This document shows positions 52,240-61,850 of a DNA stretch of 64,000 bases, piece after piece. The stretch's first letter is position 1, and every line of letters begins with the position of its first letter. The notes under the pieces were generated by a model that was given only the letters and a program-made list of their open reading frames with translations, searched no databases and was not told the origin of the DNA. The DNA lies in the NCBI GenBank assembly GCA_019694165.1, contig JAIBCL010000034.1, positions 1 to 64,000 on the forward strand. The letters run 5' to 3'. The position numbers and the translations under genes are program-made. This DNA is from Verrucomicrobiaceae bacterium (GTDB lineage Bacteria; Verrucomicrobiota; Verrucomicrobiia; Verrucomicrobiales; Verrucomicrobiaceae).

Positions 52240-53670
52240 ATGACACCCCAACGTGAACTCGTCTCCGAATATGCCCGGTACCGTACGCGCCGCTGGTTCT
52301 TCCAGGAATGCGGCGTCGGCCTCGCCAGCATCGCGGCCATGGATTTGCTTTTGCGCGACGCCGCGGCGGCCCCGAGCGCGACGAATCCTCTGCTGCCGAA
52401 GCGTTCGCATTACGCCGGCAAGGCGAAGCGCGTCATCTATCTTTTCATGGGCGGCGCGCCGAGTCACTTGGAACTCTTCGACAACAAGCCCGAGCTGGCC
52501 AGGTGGGACGGCAGGCTGCCGCCGGCTGATTTGCTCAAAGGCTACCGCGCTGCCTTCATCAACCCGAACAGCAAGCTCCTCGGCCCAAAGTACAGGTTTG
52601 CACGGCACGGGCAGTGCGGCGCGGAAATCAGCGAGTTGCTCCCAAACCTCGCGGAAGTGGCGGATGATCTGACCATCGTGCGATCAATGAAGACGGACGC
52701 CTTCAACCACGCGCCCGGCCAGATACTGATGAGCACGGGGAACATGCAGTTTGGCCGGCCGAGCTTTGGAGCATGGACGCTTTACGGCCTCGGCACGGAG
52801 AACCAGGACCTGCCCGGCTACGTCGTGATGCAGAGCGGCGCGAAGGGGCCGAGCGGCGGTCTCTCCAACTTTGGCTGCGGATTTCTGCCCACTGTCTATG
52901 CCGGCGTGCCTTTTCGCAGCGCCGGCGATCCCGTCTTGTTCCTGAGCAATCCAAAAGGCATAGACGACCGCACGCAGCGTGACTCGCTCGATGTACTCAA
53001 GCAGCTCAACGAAGAACGCCTCGGAGTGACCGGCGATCCGGAGATCGCCACTCGTGTAAACAGTTTCGAACTCGCGTATCGCATGCAGCACACCGCGCCT
53101 GAACTGATGGACATCTCCAAGGAGCCGAAACACATCCTCGACATGTACGGTGCAAAACCCGGCGAGGCGTCCTTTGCGAACAACTGTCTGCTCGCGCGCC
53201 GGCTCGTCGAAAGCGGCGTCCGCTTCGTGCAGCTCTTCCACGAAGCTTGGGATCATCACGGCGGCCTTGTCGAGGGCCTCAAGACGCAATGCGGCCTCAC
53301 CGACAAACCGTGCGCAGCGCTCATCCGCGACCTCAAACAGCGCGGCCTGCTCGACGACACGCTCGTCGTCTGGGGCGGAGAGTTTGGCCGCACACCGATG
53401 GTGCAGGGCGGCACGAACGGCCGCGATCACCACCCAAACTGCTTCAGCATGTGGTTTGCCGGCGGCGGCGTGAAGCCAGGCCTGACGCTCGGGGAAAGTG
53501 ACGAGTTCGGCTTTAACACCACGCAGGACACCGTCCACGTCCACGATCTCCATGCCACGCTGCTCCACCTGCTCGGCTTTGACCACACCCGGCTTAACGT
53601 GAAGTTTCAAGGACTCAACATGCGCCTCACCGGCATCGCCGGTGAACTGGTGACCAAGATGCTCGCATAG
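52240..53670 (+). CDS. DUF1501 (sulfatase-superfamily fold) protein with Tat signal
   Basis: A 476-residue protein typical of PVC bacteria. A twin-arginine-like leader (TRRWFFQECGVGLASIAAMDLL) precedes RVIYLFMGGAPSHLELFDNKPEL, the DUF1501 signature. Later blocks are DAFNHAPGQILMSTG, GARFVQLFHEAWDHHGG-like (here GVRFVQLFHEAWDHHGG), LVVWGGEFGRTPM and NGRDHHPNCFS. The fold belongs to the alkaline-phosphatase superfamily, and the His/Asp-rich motifs suggest metal binding. DUF1501 proteins usually pair with a DUF1549/DUF1553 gene; one lies at the window end but not adjacent. The start at 52240 begins the Tat leader. Confidence 0.9.
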   Translation: MTPQRELVSEYARYRTRRWFFQECGVGLASIAAMDLLLRDAAAAPSATNPLLPKRSHYAGKAKRVIYLFMGGAPSHLELFDNKPELARWDGRLPPADLLKGYRAAFINPNSKLLGPKYRFARHGQCGAEISELLPNLAEVADDLTIVRSMKTDAFNHAPGQILMSTGNMQFGRPSFGAWTLYGLGTENQDLPGYVVMQSGAKGPSGGLSNFGCGFLPTVYAGVPFRSAGDPVLFLSNPKGIDDRTQRDSLDVLKQLNEERLGVTGDPEIATRVNSFELAYRMQHTAPELMDISKEPKHILDMYGAKPGEASFANNCLLARRLVESGVRFVQLFHEAWDHHGGLVEGLKTQCGLTDKPCAALIRDLKQRGLLDDTLVVWGGEFGRTPMVQGGTNGRDHHPNCFSMWFAGGGVKPGLTLGESDEFGFNTTQDTVHVHDLHATLLHLLGFDHTRLNVKFQGLNMRLTGIAGELVTKMLA

Positions 53671-53954
53671 CGCTTTGCAAAGGTGGTCGGAAGGTTTTGC
53701 GAGGTTCCCGGTCTCCGCCGCTCGTTGTTCAGCGCTTCTCCGGAAGCGCATCCAGGATGCGTTGCACTCCACACACATACTTGCGCCGGGCACGCACACT
53801 TATCCCCGCGCGATCTGCGCAGGGACATCTACGGGTGGCGGACCGGTCATGAACCTCACATGGGGCAGATCACGCCTCTCGGTTTCCGGGCAGGTCTGCA
53901 TCGCCCGTTTGTCCCGCTTGAGACATCGACGCAGCCGTGCAACAACTCCCGGCC

Positions 53955-55187
53955 ATGCCGACCGCCCTGTTGATCACCAGAACGGCGTCAGTCGTCCGCG
54001 TCGCTCTGCCACACTTCCTGCTGGTGTTGGCGGCGATCACGACAAGCAGCGCGCAGCGCGCCAGCGATCCGGCCCTGACAGAGCCGCCCGTGCAGATCTC
54101 TCCCGGCGTGCGCTACACGGAGCAAAAACGCTCGTTCCAAGCAGTGCCCTCCATCGAGCACACGCCCGACGGGCGCCTGTGGGCATCCTGGTTTGCCCGC
54201 GGGAGCGACGGAAGAAAGGGCGACTACGTGGTGCTCGCCACCAGCACCGACGGCGGCCAGACGTGGTCGCCACCGAAGCTCGTCATCGACCCAGCCGGCT
54301 CGGTGCGTGCCTTTGATCCCTGTCTGTGGTTTGATCCTGATGGCGTGCTCTGGTTGTTTTGGGCGCAGTCGTACGGCCCGTGGGACGGGCGCGGCGGCGT
54401 GTGGTGCATCACGTCGGAAGATTCGCAAGCCCGCTCGCCTACATGGGCGATGCCACGGCGGCTGTGCGACGGCGTCATGGTGAACAAGCCTGTGCTGCTC
54501 GCTTCGCGGGACTGGCTCCTGCCCGTGTCCATCTGGTCACGGCCGGCAAGTGCGCAAACTCCGGCTAGGTATCGCCACGACCCCGGGCCATCGGTCGGCG
54601 CCGGCGCGCACGTCATCCGCCACACCACCGGCGAGATCGAGAAACTCGGCCGCGTGCTCACTTCACGGCGCGACTACGACGAGCACAGCATCGTCGAGCT
54701 TGGCGACGGCAGCCTCTGGATGCTCATCCGCACGCCGGAGGGCGTCATGGAGAGCAACTCGCGCGACAGCGGCGTCACATGGAGCCCGGCGCGGCCCTCG
54801 GCGATAAGAAACATCAACTCGCGCTTTTGCATCCGACGCTTGAAGTCCGGCAGCCTGCTGCTCGTCACGCATGAGCCGCCCGACGGAAGGACTCGATCTC
54901 ACCTGATCGCGCGGATCTCGACCGACGATGGCGGCACATGGCGCGGCGGCTTGATGCTCGACGAGCGGCCCGGAGTCTCCTACCCAGACGCGGCCGAGGG
55001 ACCGAAGGGCGTGATCAATATCATCTATGACTACGAGAGGACCGGTGCGCGGCAGATACTGCTGGCCCAGTTCAATGAAGGCAATGTCTTGCGCGGCAAA
55101 GCATCCCGTTCCACGAGGCTGCGCATGGTGGTGAGCGACGCATCCGGTGGTCCGCCGACTCGCACCCGAACATCGGGAAGCAAATGA
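53955..55187 (+). CDS. secreted sialidase-fold (BNR/Asp-box) protein
   Basis: A 410-residue protein with a signal segment (HFLLVLAAITTSSA). Propeller Asp-boxes are seen as STDGGQTWSPP, SRDSGVTWSPA and STDDGGTWRGG. It shares the WASWFARGSDGRKGDY-type opening with exo-alpha-sialidase-like proteins and differs clearly from the one at 40465, so the two are not recent duplicates. A GTG at 53937 is an alternative start six codons earlier. The C-terminal 40 residues are low in structure (SGGPPTRTRTSGSK) and may be a run-on end. Confidence 0.8.
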   Translation: MPTALLITRTASVVRVALPHFLLVLAAITTSSAQRASDPALTEPPVQISPGVRYTEQKRSFQAVPSIEHTPDGRLWASWFARGSDGRKGDYVVLATSTDGGQTWSPPKLVIDPAGSVRAFDPCLWFDPDGVLWLFWAQSYGPWDGRGGVWCITSEDSQARSPTWAMPRRLCDGVMVNKPVLLASRDWLLPVSIWSRPASAQTPARYRHDPGPSVGAGAHVIRHTTGEIEKLGRVLTSRRDYDEHSIVELGDGSLWMLIRTPEGVMESNSRDSGVTWSPARPSAIRNINSRFCIRRLKSGSLLLVTHEPPDGRTRSHLIARISTDDGGTWRGGLMLDERPGVSYPDAAEGPKGVINIIYDYERTGARQILLAQFNEGNVLRGKASRSTRLRMVVSDASGGPPTRTRTSGSK

Positions 55188-55304
55188 TCCCTCGGGACGA
55201 TCGGCCGGGAGCCGCGCCGCAGTGCGAGCCCATCGTGCCCAGGCGCACACGGCTCCGCACCCGTCATGAAAACTCTCTTTGCGCCGGCTTCCGCCGCATA
55301 GCGG

Positions 55305-57311
55305 GTGTCTCGACCGATAGACCACGGAAACTCTGCCCGTCATAGAGGCCAGTTGAAACTCAATATCCCGCCATCTGCATATGCCAGCCGCGTTGTCGCA
55401 ACGACGCTTCTCTTCGGCCTTGTATTCATGACTGCCCGGTTAGCTCCGCTGTCAGCGACAGAAGTTGTTTCGCAAACCGGGCCAAACTCCGAACACCCCA
55501 ATGGACACGTCGCGAAGCCCGGGGCCAAGGCATCTCAGTCCGACGATCCCCAAGCCGCCGCCCAGACAACCTTCCAAAAATGCGCCGTTCCCTTCGTAAA
55601 GAAGTACTGCGTCGAATGCCACGGGAACCGGAAGTCAAAAGCCCAACTGAATCTTGAAGTCGCCGTGCGCAAGCCGGGTGATCCGGCCTTTGCGCGGAAG
55701 TGGATGGAAGCCATCGCCAACGTCAACGCGCATGACATGCCGCCGGACGATGCCGACCAGCCGAACGACGATGAGCGCGAGCGTTTCCTCGACGCACTCG
55801 CGCAGGTGAAATACCTCGCCTCTCGTGATCCAGGACCGTTTGTCATCCGTCGCCTCACGAAGGTCGAGTATGGGAACACGCTGCACGACTTCCTCGGTGT
55901 CGATGCCGCCATAGCGAAGGAATTGCCCGATGAAGTGCCCGGAGAGGGCTATCTCAACTCGCTCTCGTCCATGCAGACCGAGCAGTATCTCGGCATCGCG
56001 AATGCTGCACTGCACCAAATGCCCGCCGAGGCTCAAAAGCGGCTCTTTGGGGGCAAAACCGCCGATGTTCGCGAGATCGCCCGCAAGCTCACGCGCATCG
56101 CGTATCGCCGACCTCCCACCGAGGCCGAACTCGACGTGCTGGTGAAGGTTTTCGACCTCGGAACGACCAACAAGCTCGATCGCAATGCTGCGCTCCGATT
56201 GATGCTCAAGGCGGTGCTCGTCTCGCCGCAGTTTCTTTTCATCACGCCGTCCAAAGACGCGCCCACCGGCGAGAAGATCGTGCCGCTGGATGATTACCAG
56301 CTCGCCAGCCGCCTCTCGTATCTCCTTTGGGCCACGATGCCGGATGCGGAACTGTCGAAGCTCGCCGACGAAGGCAAGCTCCACGATCCCGAAATCCTCA
56401 GAGCGCAGACGAAGCGCCTGCTGGCCGACACACGCTCACGCGCGCTGTTTGACGGCTTCGGTGCACAGTGGCTCGGCCTCGACACGCTCGCGACGAAGAC
56501 CTTCGACGCGCAGAAGTTCCCGCAAATGACTCCCGATCTTCGCAGCGCCATGTATGAGGAAGCGAGGCTGCTCTTTGACAGCATCGTGCGCGAGAACCGC
56601 AGCGTTATCACCTTCGTCAGCGCGGACTACACTTATCTCAATCGCACGCTCGCTACGATCTACGGTCTCGAGAAAAAGGTCTCAGGCAGCGACATGCAAA
56701 AAGTATCGCTCACGAATGCGAACCGCGGCGGCATCCTGGCGATGCCGGGTGTGCTCGCCACCACGTCGTTCGCCACACGCACCAGTGCCGTGAAACGCGG
56801 CATCTGGGTGCTCGAACAAGTGCTCGGCCAGCGTGTGCCGCCTGCGCCGCCGAACGTCCCCGGCCTCGAAAAGCAGGACCCGAAAAAGGTCGCCAGCATG
56901 ACCCTGCGCCAGCGCACTGAGTTGCATCGCACCAACGCCGTCTGCGCGAACTGCCACAAGATCCTCGATCCCATCGGCTTCGGTTTGGAAAACTTCGACG
57001 CCATCGGTCGCTGGCGTGACAAGGATGAGTCCGGCGGTCCCATCGACGCGGTGGGCGAACTCCCTGGCGGCAAACGTTTCTCTTCACCCAAGGAACTCAA
57101 AGCCCTCATCGCCGCACGCCAGTCAGACCTCGCCCGCAACCTCACCGAGAAACTCCTCGCTTATGCCCTCTGCCGTCAACTTGATGGCTACGACCACATC
57201 ATCGTGGATCAGATGCATCAAACCATCGCGAAGGACGGCTACAAGATGCAGACGCTCCTCAGCGAGATTGTCATGAGTTATCCGTTCATAAATCGACGCG
57301 TTCAGGAATAA
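55305..57311 (+). CDS. cytochrome-type DUF1587/DUF1592/DUF1588/DUF1585 protein
   Basis: A 668-residue exported protein. After a hydrophobic segment at about 29-43 comes a cytochrome-like heme site C102-x2-C105-H106 (YCVECHGN), then DUF1587 (FVIRRLTKVEYGNTLHDFLG), a DUF1592 region (QLASRLSYLLWATMPDAEL, seen in part), DUF1588 (RGGILAMPGVLATTS then KRGIWVLEQVLG) and DUF1585 (NLTEKLLAYALCRQLDGYD). A second Cys motif, CANCHKILDP, lies near residue 547. This architecture is confined largely to PVC bacteria. The GTG at 55305 is used because an ATG at 55428 would remove the export segment. It pairs with the DUF1552 gene 12 bases downstream. Confidence 0.85.
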   Translation: MSRPIDHGNSARHRGQLKLNIPPSAYASRVVATTLLFGLVFMTARLAPLSATEVVSQTGPNSEHPNGHVAKPGAKASQSDDPQAAAQTTFQKCAVPFVKKYCVECHGNRKSKAQLNLEVAVRKPGDPAFARKWMEAIANVNAHDMPPDDADQPNDDERERFLDALAQVKYLASRDPGPFVIRRLTKVEYGNTLHDFLGVDAAIAKELPDEVPGEGYLNSLSSMQTEQYLGIANAALHQMPAEAQKRLFGGKTADVREIARKLTRIAYRRPPTEAELDVLVKVFDLGTTNKLDRNAALRLMLKAVLVSPQFLFITPSKDAPTGEKIVPLDDYQLASRLSYLLWATMPDAELSKLADEGKLHDPEILRAQTKRLLADTRSRALFDGFGAQWLGLDTLATKTFDAQKFPQMTPDLRSAMYEEARLLFDSIVRENRSVITFVSADYTYLNRTLATIYGLEKKVSGSDMQKVSLTNANRGGILAMPGVLATTSFATRTSAVKRGIWVLEQVLGQRVPPAPPNVPGLEKQDPKKVASMTLRQRTELHRTNAVCANCHKILDPIGFGLENFDAIGRWRDKDESGGPIDAVGELPGGKRFSSPKELKALIAARQSDLARNLTEKLLAYALCRQLDGYDHIIVDQMHQTIAKDGYKMQTLLSEIVMSYPFINRRVQE

Positions 57312-57323
57312 CCCCGCCCAACC

Positions 57324-58703
57324 ATGTCCACTCATCTCATCAACCGCCGCGCCTGTCTGCGTGGCCTTGGAGCCTCGCTGGGGCTTCCGTTGCTCGAAAC
57401 CATGGGCTGGGCGGATGCCGCGAAAGGCAAGACGAGCTACAAGCCGCCGGTGCGGCTCGCTTTCATGTACATGCCGCATGGCGTGATCATGGATCAGTTC
57501 TGGCCGAAGTCGCCGGAGAGCTTCCTGAAGTCACCGCCGCCCGCGCTGGAGTCGCTGCGGCCGATTTTGAACCAATGCCTGATGGTGAAAGGCATCTCAG
57601 GTGTGCCGATCACACCGTTTGGCAGTGCGCCTCATGCGCTGGAGCTTTCGACGTGGCTCACGGCCTCGCTGCCGGACGCGGCGAAGCGCAACCAGATCCA
57701 CATCGCCATCTCGGCGGACCAGATCATGGCGAACTATGTGGGGGGACTCACCGCGCTGCCTTCGCTGGAACTCGCCACGATGCCGCAGACGCACAAGGAG
57801 AACCAGGAAGGTCTCAACGAAGGCTACTACTCGCACTGCAGCTTCCGCTCGCCCACGCAGGCGATGCCCGCGGAGATCAATCCGCGCACGGTGCTGGAGC
57901 GTTTGTTTGGCAAAACCGATCAGAGCGGTAAAACGTCTGCCACCGACCCGCTCGACCGACAGATGCTCGACCTCGTCATCGGAGGCGCGAAGGACCTGCG
58001 ACGCAAATTGCCGCACGGCGACCAGCAGAAGCTCGATGAATACCTCGACAGCGTGCGCTCCGTCGAGCGCCGCATCGCCGCCATCGAGTATCGGCAGAAA
58101 GAAGCCGCGCTGGAAAAGGCCGGCGTCTCATCAAGCAAGCGCAAGGCCAGCGACTCGCCGCCCATCGAGGTGAAGATCCCCGAAGGCGACAAGCGCAGCG
58201 AATACATGCAGGTCATGTGCGACCTCACCGTGCTCGCCTTCCAGACGGACACCACGCGCGTCAGCACCTACATCGGCTCCACGCCGAATGGCGTCTCATA
58301 TCCCGAACTCGGCTTCAGCGACACGCACCACGGCCCCACGCATCACAACAACGAGCCGGAGAAGGTGCGCAAAGTCGCCGCCATCACGAAGTTCAACATC
58401 GACCAGTTCGCCTACATGGTGAAAAAGATGGCCAGCCTCCGCGAAGGCGACGGCACGCTGCTCGACAACAGCATCATGATGTGGGGCAGCGGTCTGGAGG
58501 ACGGCAACAAGCACACCCGTGAGAACCTTCCTTTTATCATCGCCGGCAAAGGCGGCGGCACGATCAACACCGGCCGCTTCATCGACACCGTGAAAGGCAA
58601 TCAAGGCGATCTCCTCACCACCTTGCTCGCGTGCGCTGGCGTCCCCCTCGATCGCCCCATCGGCATCGCGACGAAGGAGATCAAGGAGATGATGAAGGTG
58701 TGA
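57324..58703 (+). CDS. DUF1552 protein with Tat-like signal
   Basis: A 459-residue protein with a twin-arginine-like leader ([20 protein letters not shown]). DUF1552 blocks follow: [52 protein letters not shown], and [35 protein letters not shown] (read in parts). It is the standard partner of the DUF1592-type cytochrome protein immediately upstream (12-base gap). The pair probably forms an exported oxidative complex; its reaction is not known. The stop is followed at once by the inverted-repeat element. Confidence 0.9.
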   Translation: MSTHLINRRACLRGLGASLGLPLLETMGWADAAKGKTSYKPPVRLAFMYMPHGVIMDQFWPKSPESFLKSPPPALESLRPILNQCLMVKGISGVPITPFGSAPHALELSTWLTASLPDAAKRNQIHIAISADQIMANYVGGLTALPSLELATMPQTHKENQEGLNEGYYSHCSFRSPTQAMPAEINPRTVLERLFGKTDQSGKTSATDPLDRQMLDLVIGGAKDLRRKLPHGDQQKLDEYLDSVRSVERRIAAIEYRQKEAALEKAGVSSSKRKASDSPPIEVKIPEGDKRSEYMQVMCDLTVLAFQTDTTRVSTYIGSTPNGVSYPELGFSDTHHGPTHHNNEPEKVRKVAAITKFNIDQFAYMVKKMASLREGDGTLLDNSIMMWGSGLEDGNKHTRENLPFIIAGKGGGTINTGRFIDTVKGNQGDLLTTLLACAGVPLDRPIGIATKEIKEMMKV

Positions 58704-58704
58704 G

Positions 58705-58811
58705 CGGCAAAGTAGTCATGCGCTTTAGCGCGTGACAGCATCCAATGACGATTCGCGGCCTGTTGCCGATAAACGAAGCCGTGCGAGCTAAAGCTCAGCA
58801 CTACTTTGCCG
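58705..58811. repeat. 107-base inverted-repeat element (REP/MITE-like)
   Basis: The left arm (58705-58732) begins CGGCAAAGTAGT and contains CGCTTTAGCGC. The right arm (58783-58811), read in reverse complement, gives CGGCAAAGTAGT followed by GCTGAGCTTTAGCTCGC. The arms match nearly perfectly over 12 outer bases and again in the CTTTAGC core; about 50 bases separate them. It begins right after the DUF1552 stop and supplies the last codons and the stop of the truncated tannase-like gene on the other strand. Confidence 0.8.
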
Positions 58812-59412
58812 CCGGACGAAAACGCTCCGCCACACGCTCCACGCCAGCGCGCTGCCCATCGACTGCTTCAAAGCTCGCTGTCTTCGCATTCCATCCTGTT
58901 TTCTGCGGATACGGTTGCAGCGGCATTTCCCACTCGGCTTTGCCATTCACAACGTGACGGCCCGTGAGCGCACCGGGTGCGACACCTCGCTCACGCCATG
59001 CACGCACGGCATCGAGGAGGTTCGGTGTTTGATTCACACCAGGGCCGCCGCCGTGGGCCATGCCGGGCACGAGGTAAAGGCGAATGAACGAACGCGCCTT
59101 CTCCAAGCCGCCAAAGTGCTCCACCACGCGCTCGTAGTGGTCGATCGTCGCCTGCAGCGGCACCACGGAGTCGGCGGCACCGGTCGTGGCGATGAGTTTG
59201 CCGCCGCGCGTTTCGAAGGAAGTGAGGTCGGCGTTCTCCGCGTTCGGATACAGTGCCAATTCAGCAGTGTAGGTGTCGAGATCGGCACCGAAGTTGATGT
59301 CCTCCAGGTTCTTGTCTTTACCGAAGACCCAGTTGAACAGATACAGATGCCCGTGCGACGCCGACAGCGATGCGCCGAGCGGGATGCCATTGAAGAGCCG
59401 CTCGCCCGTCAC
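58801..59412 (-). pseudogene. C-terminal fragment of a tannase/feruloyl-esterase-family protein
   Basis: The 203 codons match only the C-terminal part of the tannase family: TGERLFNGIPLGAS, FETRGGKLIATTGAADSVVPLQATIDHYERVV (containing the acid residue, read in parts), and LVPGMAHGGGPG with the catalytic His. Homology in the same frame can be followed upstream to about 59440 (EAVFDSPRHAVTG) and then ends. The N-terminal half with the catalytic Ser and the signal peptide is missing, and the family's Cys after MAH is Gly here. The end of the frame lies inside the inverted-repeat element. It is a truncated relic. Confidence 0.75.
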
Positions 59413-59440
59413 CGCATGACGCGGGCTGTCGAAGACGGCT

Positions 59441-60317
59441 TCTTGAGCGGTGCCGCGTGTTCGTTTGTGGGCGATGCGTCCTTTTTCCGCGCCAGCACGA
59501 TCACTGCGTCGATGTCCTGCATGGTGCAGCGAGGGTCTGAGACAAATTTGCCTGTAGCGAGCGGGATCTCACGCGGAATCACGAACTCATTCGCGGTCGC
59601 GATCACATTGCCTCCTCGCGAGAAGCGATACCGCGCGAATCGCCTTGCCTCGGCTCCTGATTTGGCGTCGAGGAATTTGGGAGGAGTGGATGCTGGCAGG
59701 CAACGACAACGGAAGATCACGGCAGTGTGCAAGTGACCCAGAGGCGGCCGAAGCGGGTGCGGCATTGCCAACGCTGTCGCTCTCGGAGTCTTGATCGGGT
59801 GAGAAGCGCCAGTTTGGAAACACCCGGGTGAAGGCCCAAGCAGAATAGCCGTCCGCGCCGGTGTCGTAACGCTGGTCGGGAGAACCTGCTGGCAACGGCA
59901 AGTCAGCTCTGCCTGTCGTGCTCGAGCCGGTGCTGCCGGCGATGCGGCCGCCAGTTGACTCGCCGGCTTCGAGCGTGGCATCGACGCTGTCGCCATAGGC
60001 GTCAGCGCCGACGATGCTGCCGAGACTCTGCCGCGGCATGGGGCCTGAGGAGACACGGCTCACCGGCTGAAGCCGGGGATCCAAGTGAAGCCCGCGTGGG
60101 TTTGCTCTCACAATCTCCGTTGCGGACGCTTCGAAGTTGCGGCGCGGCAGTTTAGCACCGTGTTCGTGATCGTGGAGGTCGCCGAGCGGGAGAGAGTCAT
60201 CGTATTGGCCGAAATCGCCGTGCCGGAGGGAAACCGACCGGAGATACCCCTGCCATGGCGCTGTGCACGAGTTGCGCGAGAAGGTCGCGAGGTGGACCGA
60301 GCGGCAGGAGAAGTGAT
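59441..60317. other. 877-base region with only degenerate coding traces
   Basis: No convincing gene is found between the truncated tannase fragment and the sulfatase. On the minus strand one frame (about 59440-59740) has a protein-like run including NVIATANEFVIPREIPLATG and later DAVIVLARKKDASP, and another frame (about 59800-60100) reads DATLEAGESTGGRIAGS. Neither is recognised or has a usable start, and they lie in different frames. This suggests remains of one or more disrupted genes. Confidence 0.45.
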
Positions 60318-61670
60318 TCACTTCACCAGAAACTCCCGTTCGCTGGCATCGATCTCGCCCTCCCAAGCCTTCAGCTTCGCCTTCAAGTCGTGGACGATGT
60401 CCATGTGCTCGTAGTTCACGTCGTGACGTTCGCCGATGTCGTGTTCGAGGTCGAAGAGGAGGTCCATCGTGTGGCCGTCGTCGATGAACTTCCATTTGCC
60501 GGAGCGCACGGCCCATTGCTTGCGGTTGCTGCGATCAATGCGCCAGAAGAGCGTGCGCTCCTGCTCGGACTTTTCGCCGGTGAGGATCGGCAGGAGGTTG
60601 ATGCCATCGGGTTTGTAGTCGGCGGGAAGCTTCGCTTCGGCAGCGGCGAGGAAGGTGGCGGTCAGGTCCATGGTGATGCCGACTTGTTTCGTCGTCACGC
60701 CCTTCGGCAGCTTCGCGGGCCAGCGCATCAGACACGGCACGCGGATGCCGCCTTCCCACAGCGTCGCTTTGTGATGGAACAGCGGGCGATTGTCAGACCA
60801 GCGCTCGCCGCCGTTGTCGCTGCTGAGCACGAGCAGCGTGTTATCCGCGATCCCTGCCTTCTCCAGTTCGGCAAAGATCATGCCCACGCCTTCGTCCACC
60901 TTCTCCAGCATCGCCTTGTAGTCGGTGCGCGAGCCGTTGTGCATGTCGTCCTTCGTGATCTCCTTCAAGTGCTTGCCCGGTGGCATGAAGGGCGCGTGGA
61001 CGGCCTGGTGAGGCACATAGAGGAAGAACGGCTCCTTCGCGTGCTTCTGGATGAAGGCGGCTGCGTGTTGGTTCAAGAGGTCCGTCGTGTAGCCATCGAC
61101 GGTCACCGCCTTGAGACCATCGCGAAGGCAGTTCGTGCCGTCCATGTAGAGATGCGTGTAGTAGTCGCTGTGGCCGAGCAGCGTGCCGAAGTATTCGTCG
61201 AAGCCGTGGTGCAGGGGATTGAACTCGTCCTTGTAGCCGAGATGCCACTTGCCAAACGCGCCCGTCGCATAGCCTGCGCCCTTCATGAACTTCGCGATGC
61301 TCGGCTGCGTCGTCGGCAGACCGAGTGAATGAATGTCCGGCTCGTTCACCCATTTTCCATCCACCTTGCGTTGCTGCTCCGCCGTATAGCCCATCGCGAA
61401 CTCAAACCCCACGCGCTGCTGCCAGCGTCCGGTGATGAAGCCGCAACGCGTCGGCGTGCAGACGGGTGCGTTCGCGTAGAAGTCGGTGAACTTCACGCCT
61501 TCCTTTGCGATGCGGTCGATGTTCGGCGTCTTGATGTCCGACGATCCCATGCAGCCGAGGTCCGCGTAGCCCATGTCATCCACGAGCACGAAGACGACGT
61601 TCGGCTTCGGCGCAGCGAGGGCGGAAAACGAGAGTACAGAGGAGGCGAGACAGGCCAGGGTCCGGTGCAT
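60318..61670 (-). CDS. secreted arylsulfatase-type sulfatase
   Basis: A 450-residue sulfatase with a signal peptide to about A20. PNVVFVLVDDMGYADLGCMG carries the first metal ligands, C71-T-P-T-R is the formylglycine site, and TLLVLSSDNGG the later pair. The arrangement resembles arylsulfatase A-type enzymes and the C-terminal domain is complete (ELFD replaced by DLLFDLEHDIGERHDV). No adjacent enzyme reveals its substrate; upstream is a DUF1549/DUF1553 gene on the same strand, 180 bases away. Confidence 0.9.
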   Translation of the reverse strand: MHRTLACLASSVLSFSALAAPKPNVVFVLVDDMGYADLGCMGSSDIKTPNIDRIAKEGVKFTDFYANAPVCTPTRCGFITGRWQQRVGFEFAMGYTAEQQRKVDGKWVNEPDIHSLGLPTTQPSIAKFMKGAGYATGAFGKWHLGYKDEFNPLHHGFDEYFGTLLGHSDYYTHLYMDGTNCLRDGLKAVTVDGYTTDLLNQHAAAFIQKHAKEPFFLYVPHQAVHAPFMPPGKHLKEITKDDMHNGSRTDYKAMLEKVDEGVGMIFAELEKAGIADNTLLVLSSDNGGERWSDNRPLFHHKATLWEGGIRVPCLMRWPAKLPKGVTTKQVGITMDLTATFLAAAEAKLPADYKPDGINLLPILTGEKSEQERTLFWRIDRSNRKQWAVRSGKWKFIDDGHTMDLLFDLEHDIGERHDVNYEHMDIVHDLKAKLKAWEGEIDASEREFLVK

Positions 61671-61850
61671 GACGTGGGAAATGACGGTGCGAATCGCCAG
61701 GTTCCATCACGCGGATCAGCAGTGCGCCCTTGATCCTGCTTCCACAACCGTCGGGTGTCGGATCGAGGTGTGTGGTGGAAGCCTCGGCGTCATGCTCCCC
61801 GCAGTGCGGCGAACGACGAATGCTCAGCCTCACCTGAGGTCGCCACCCTG

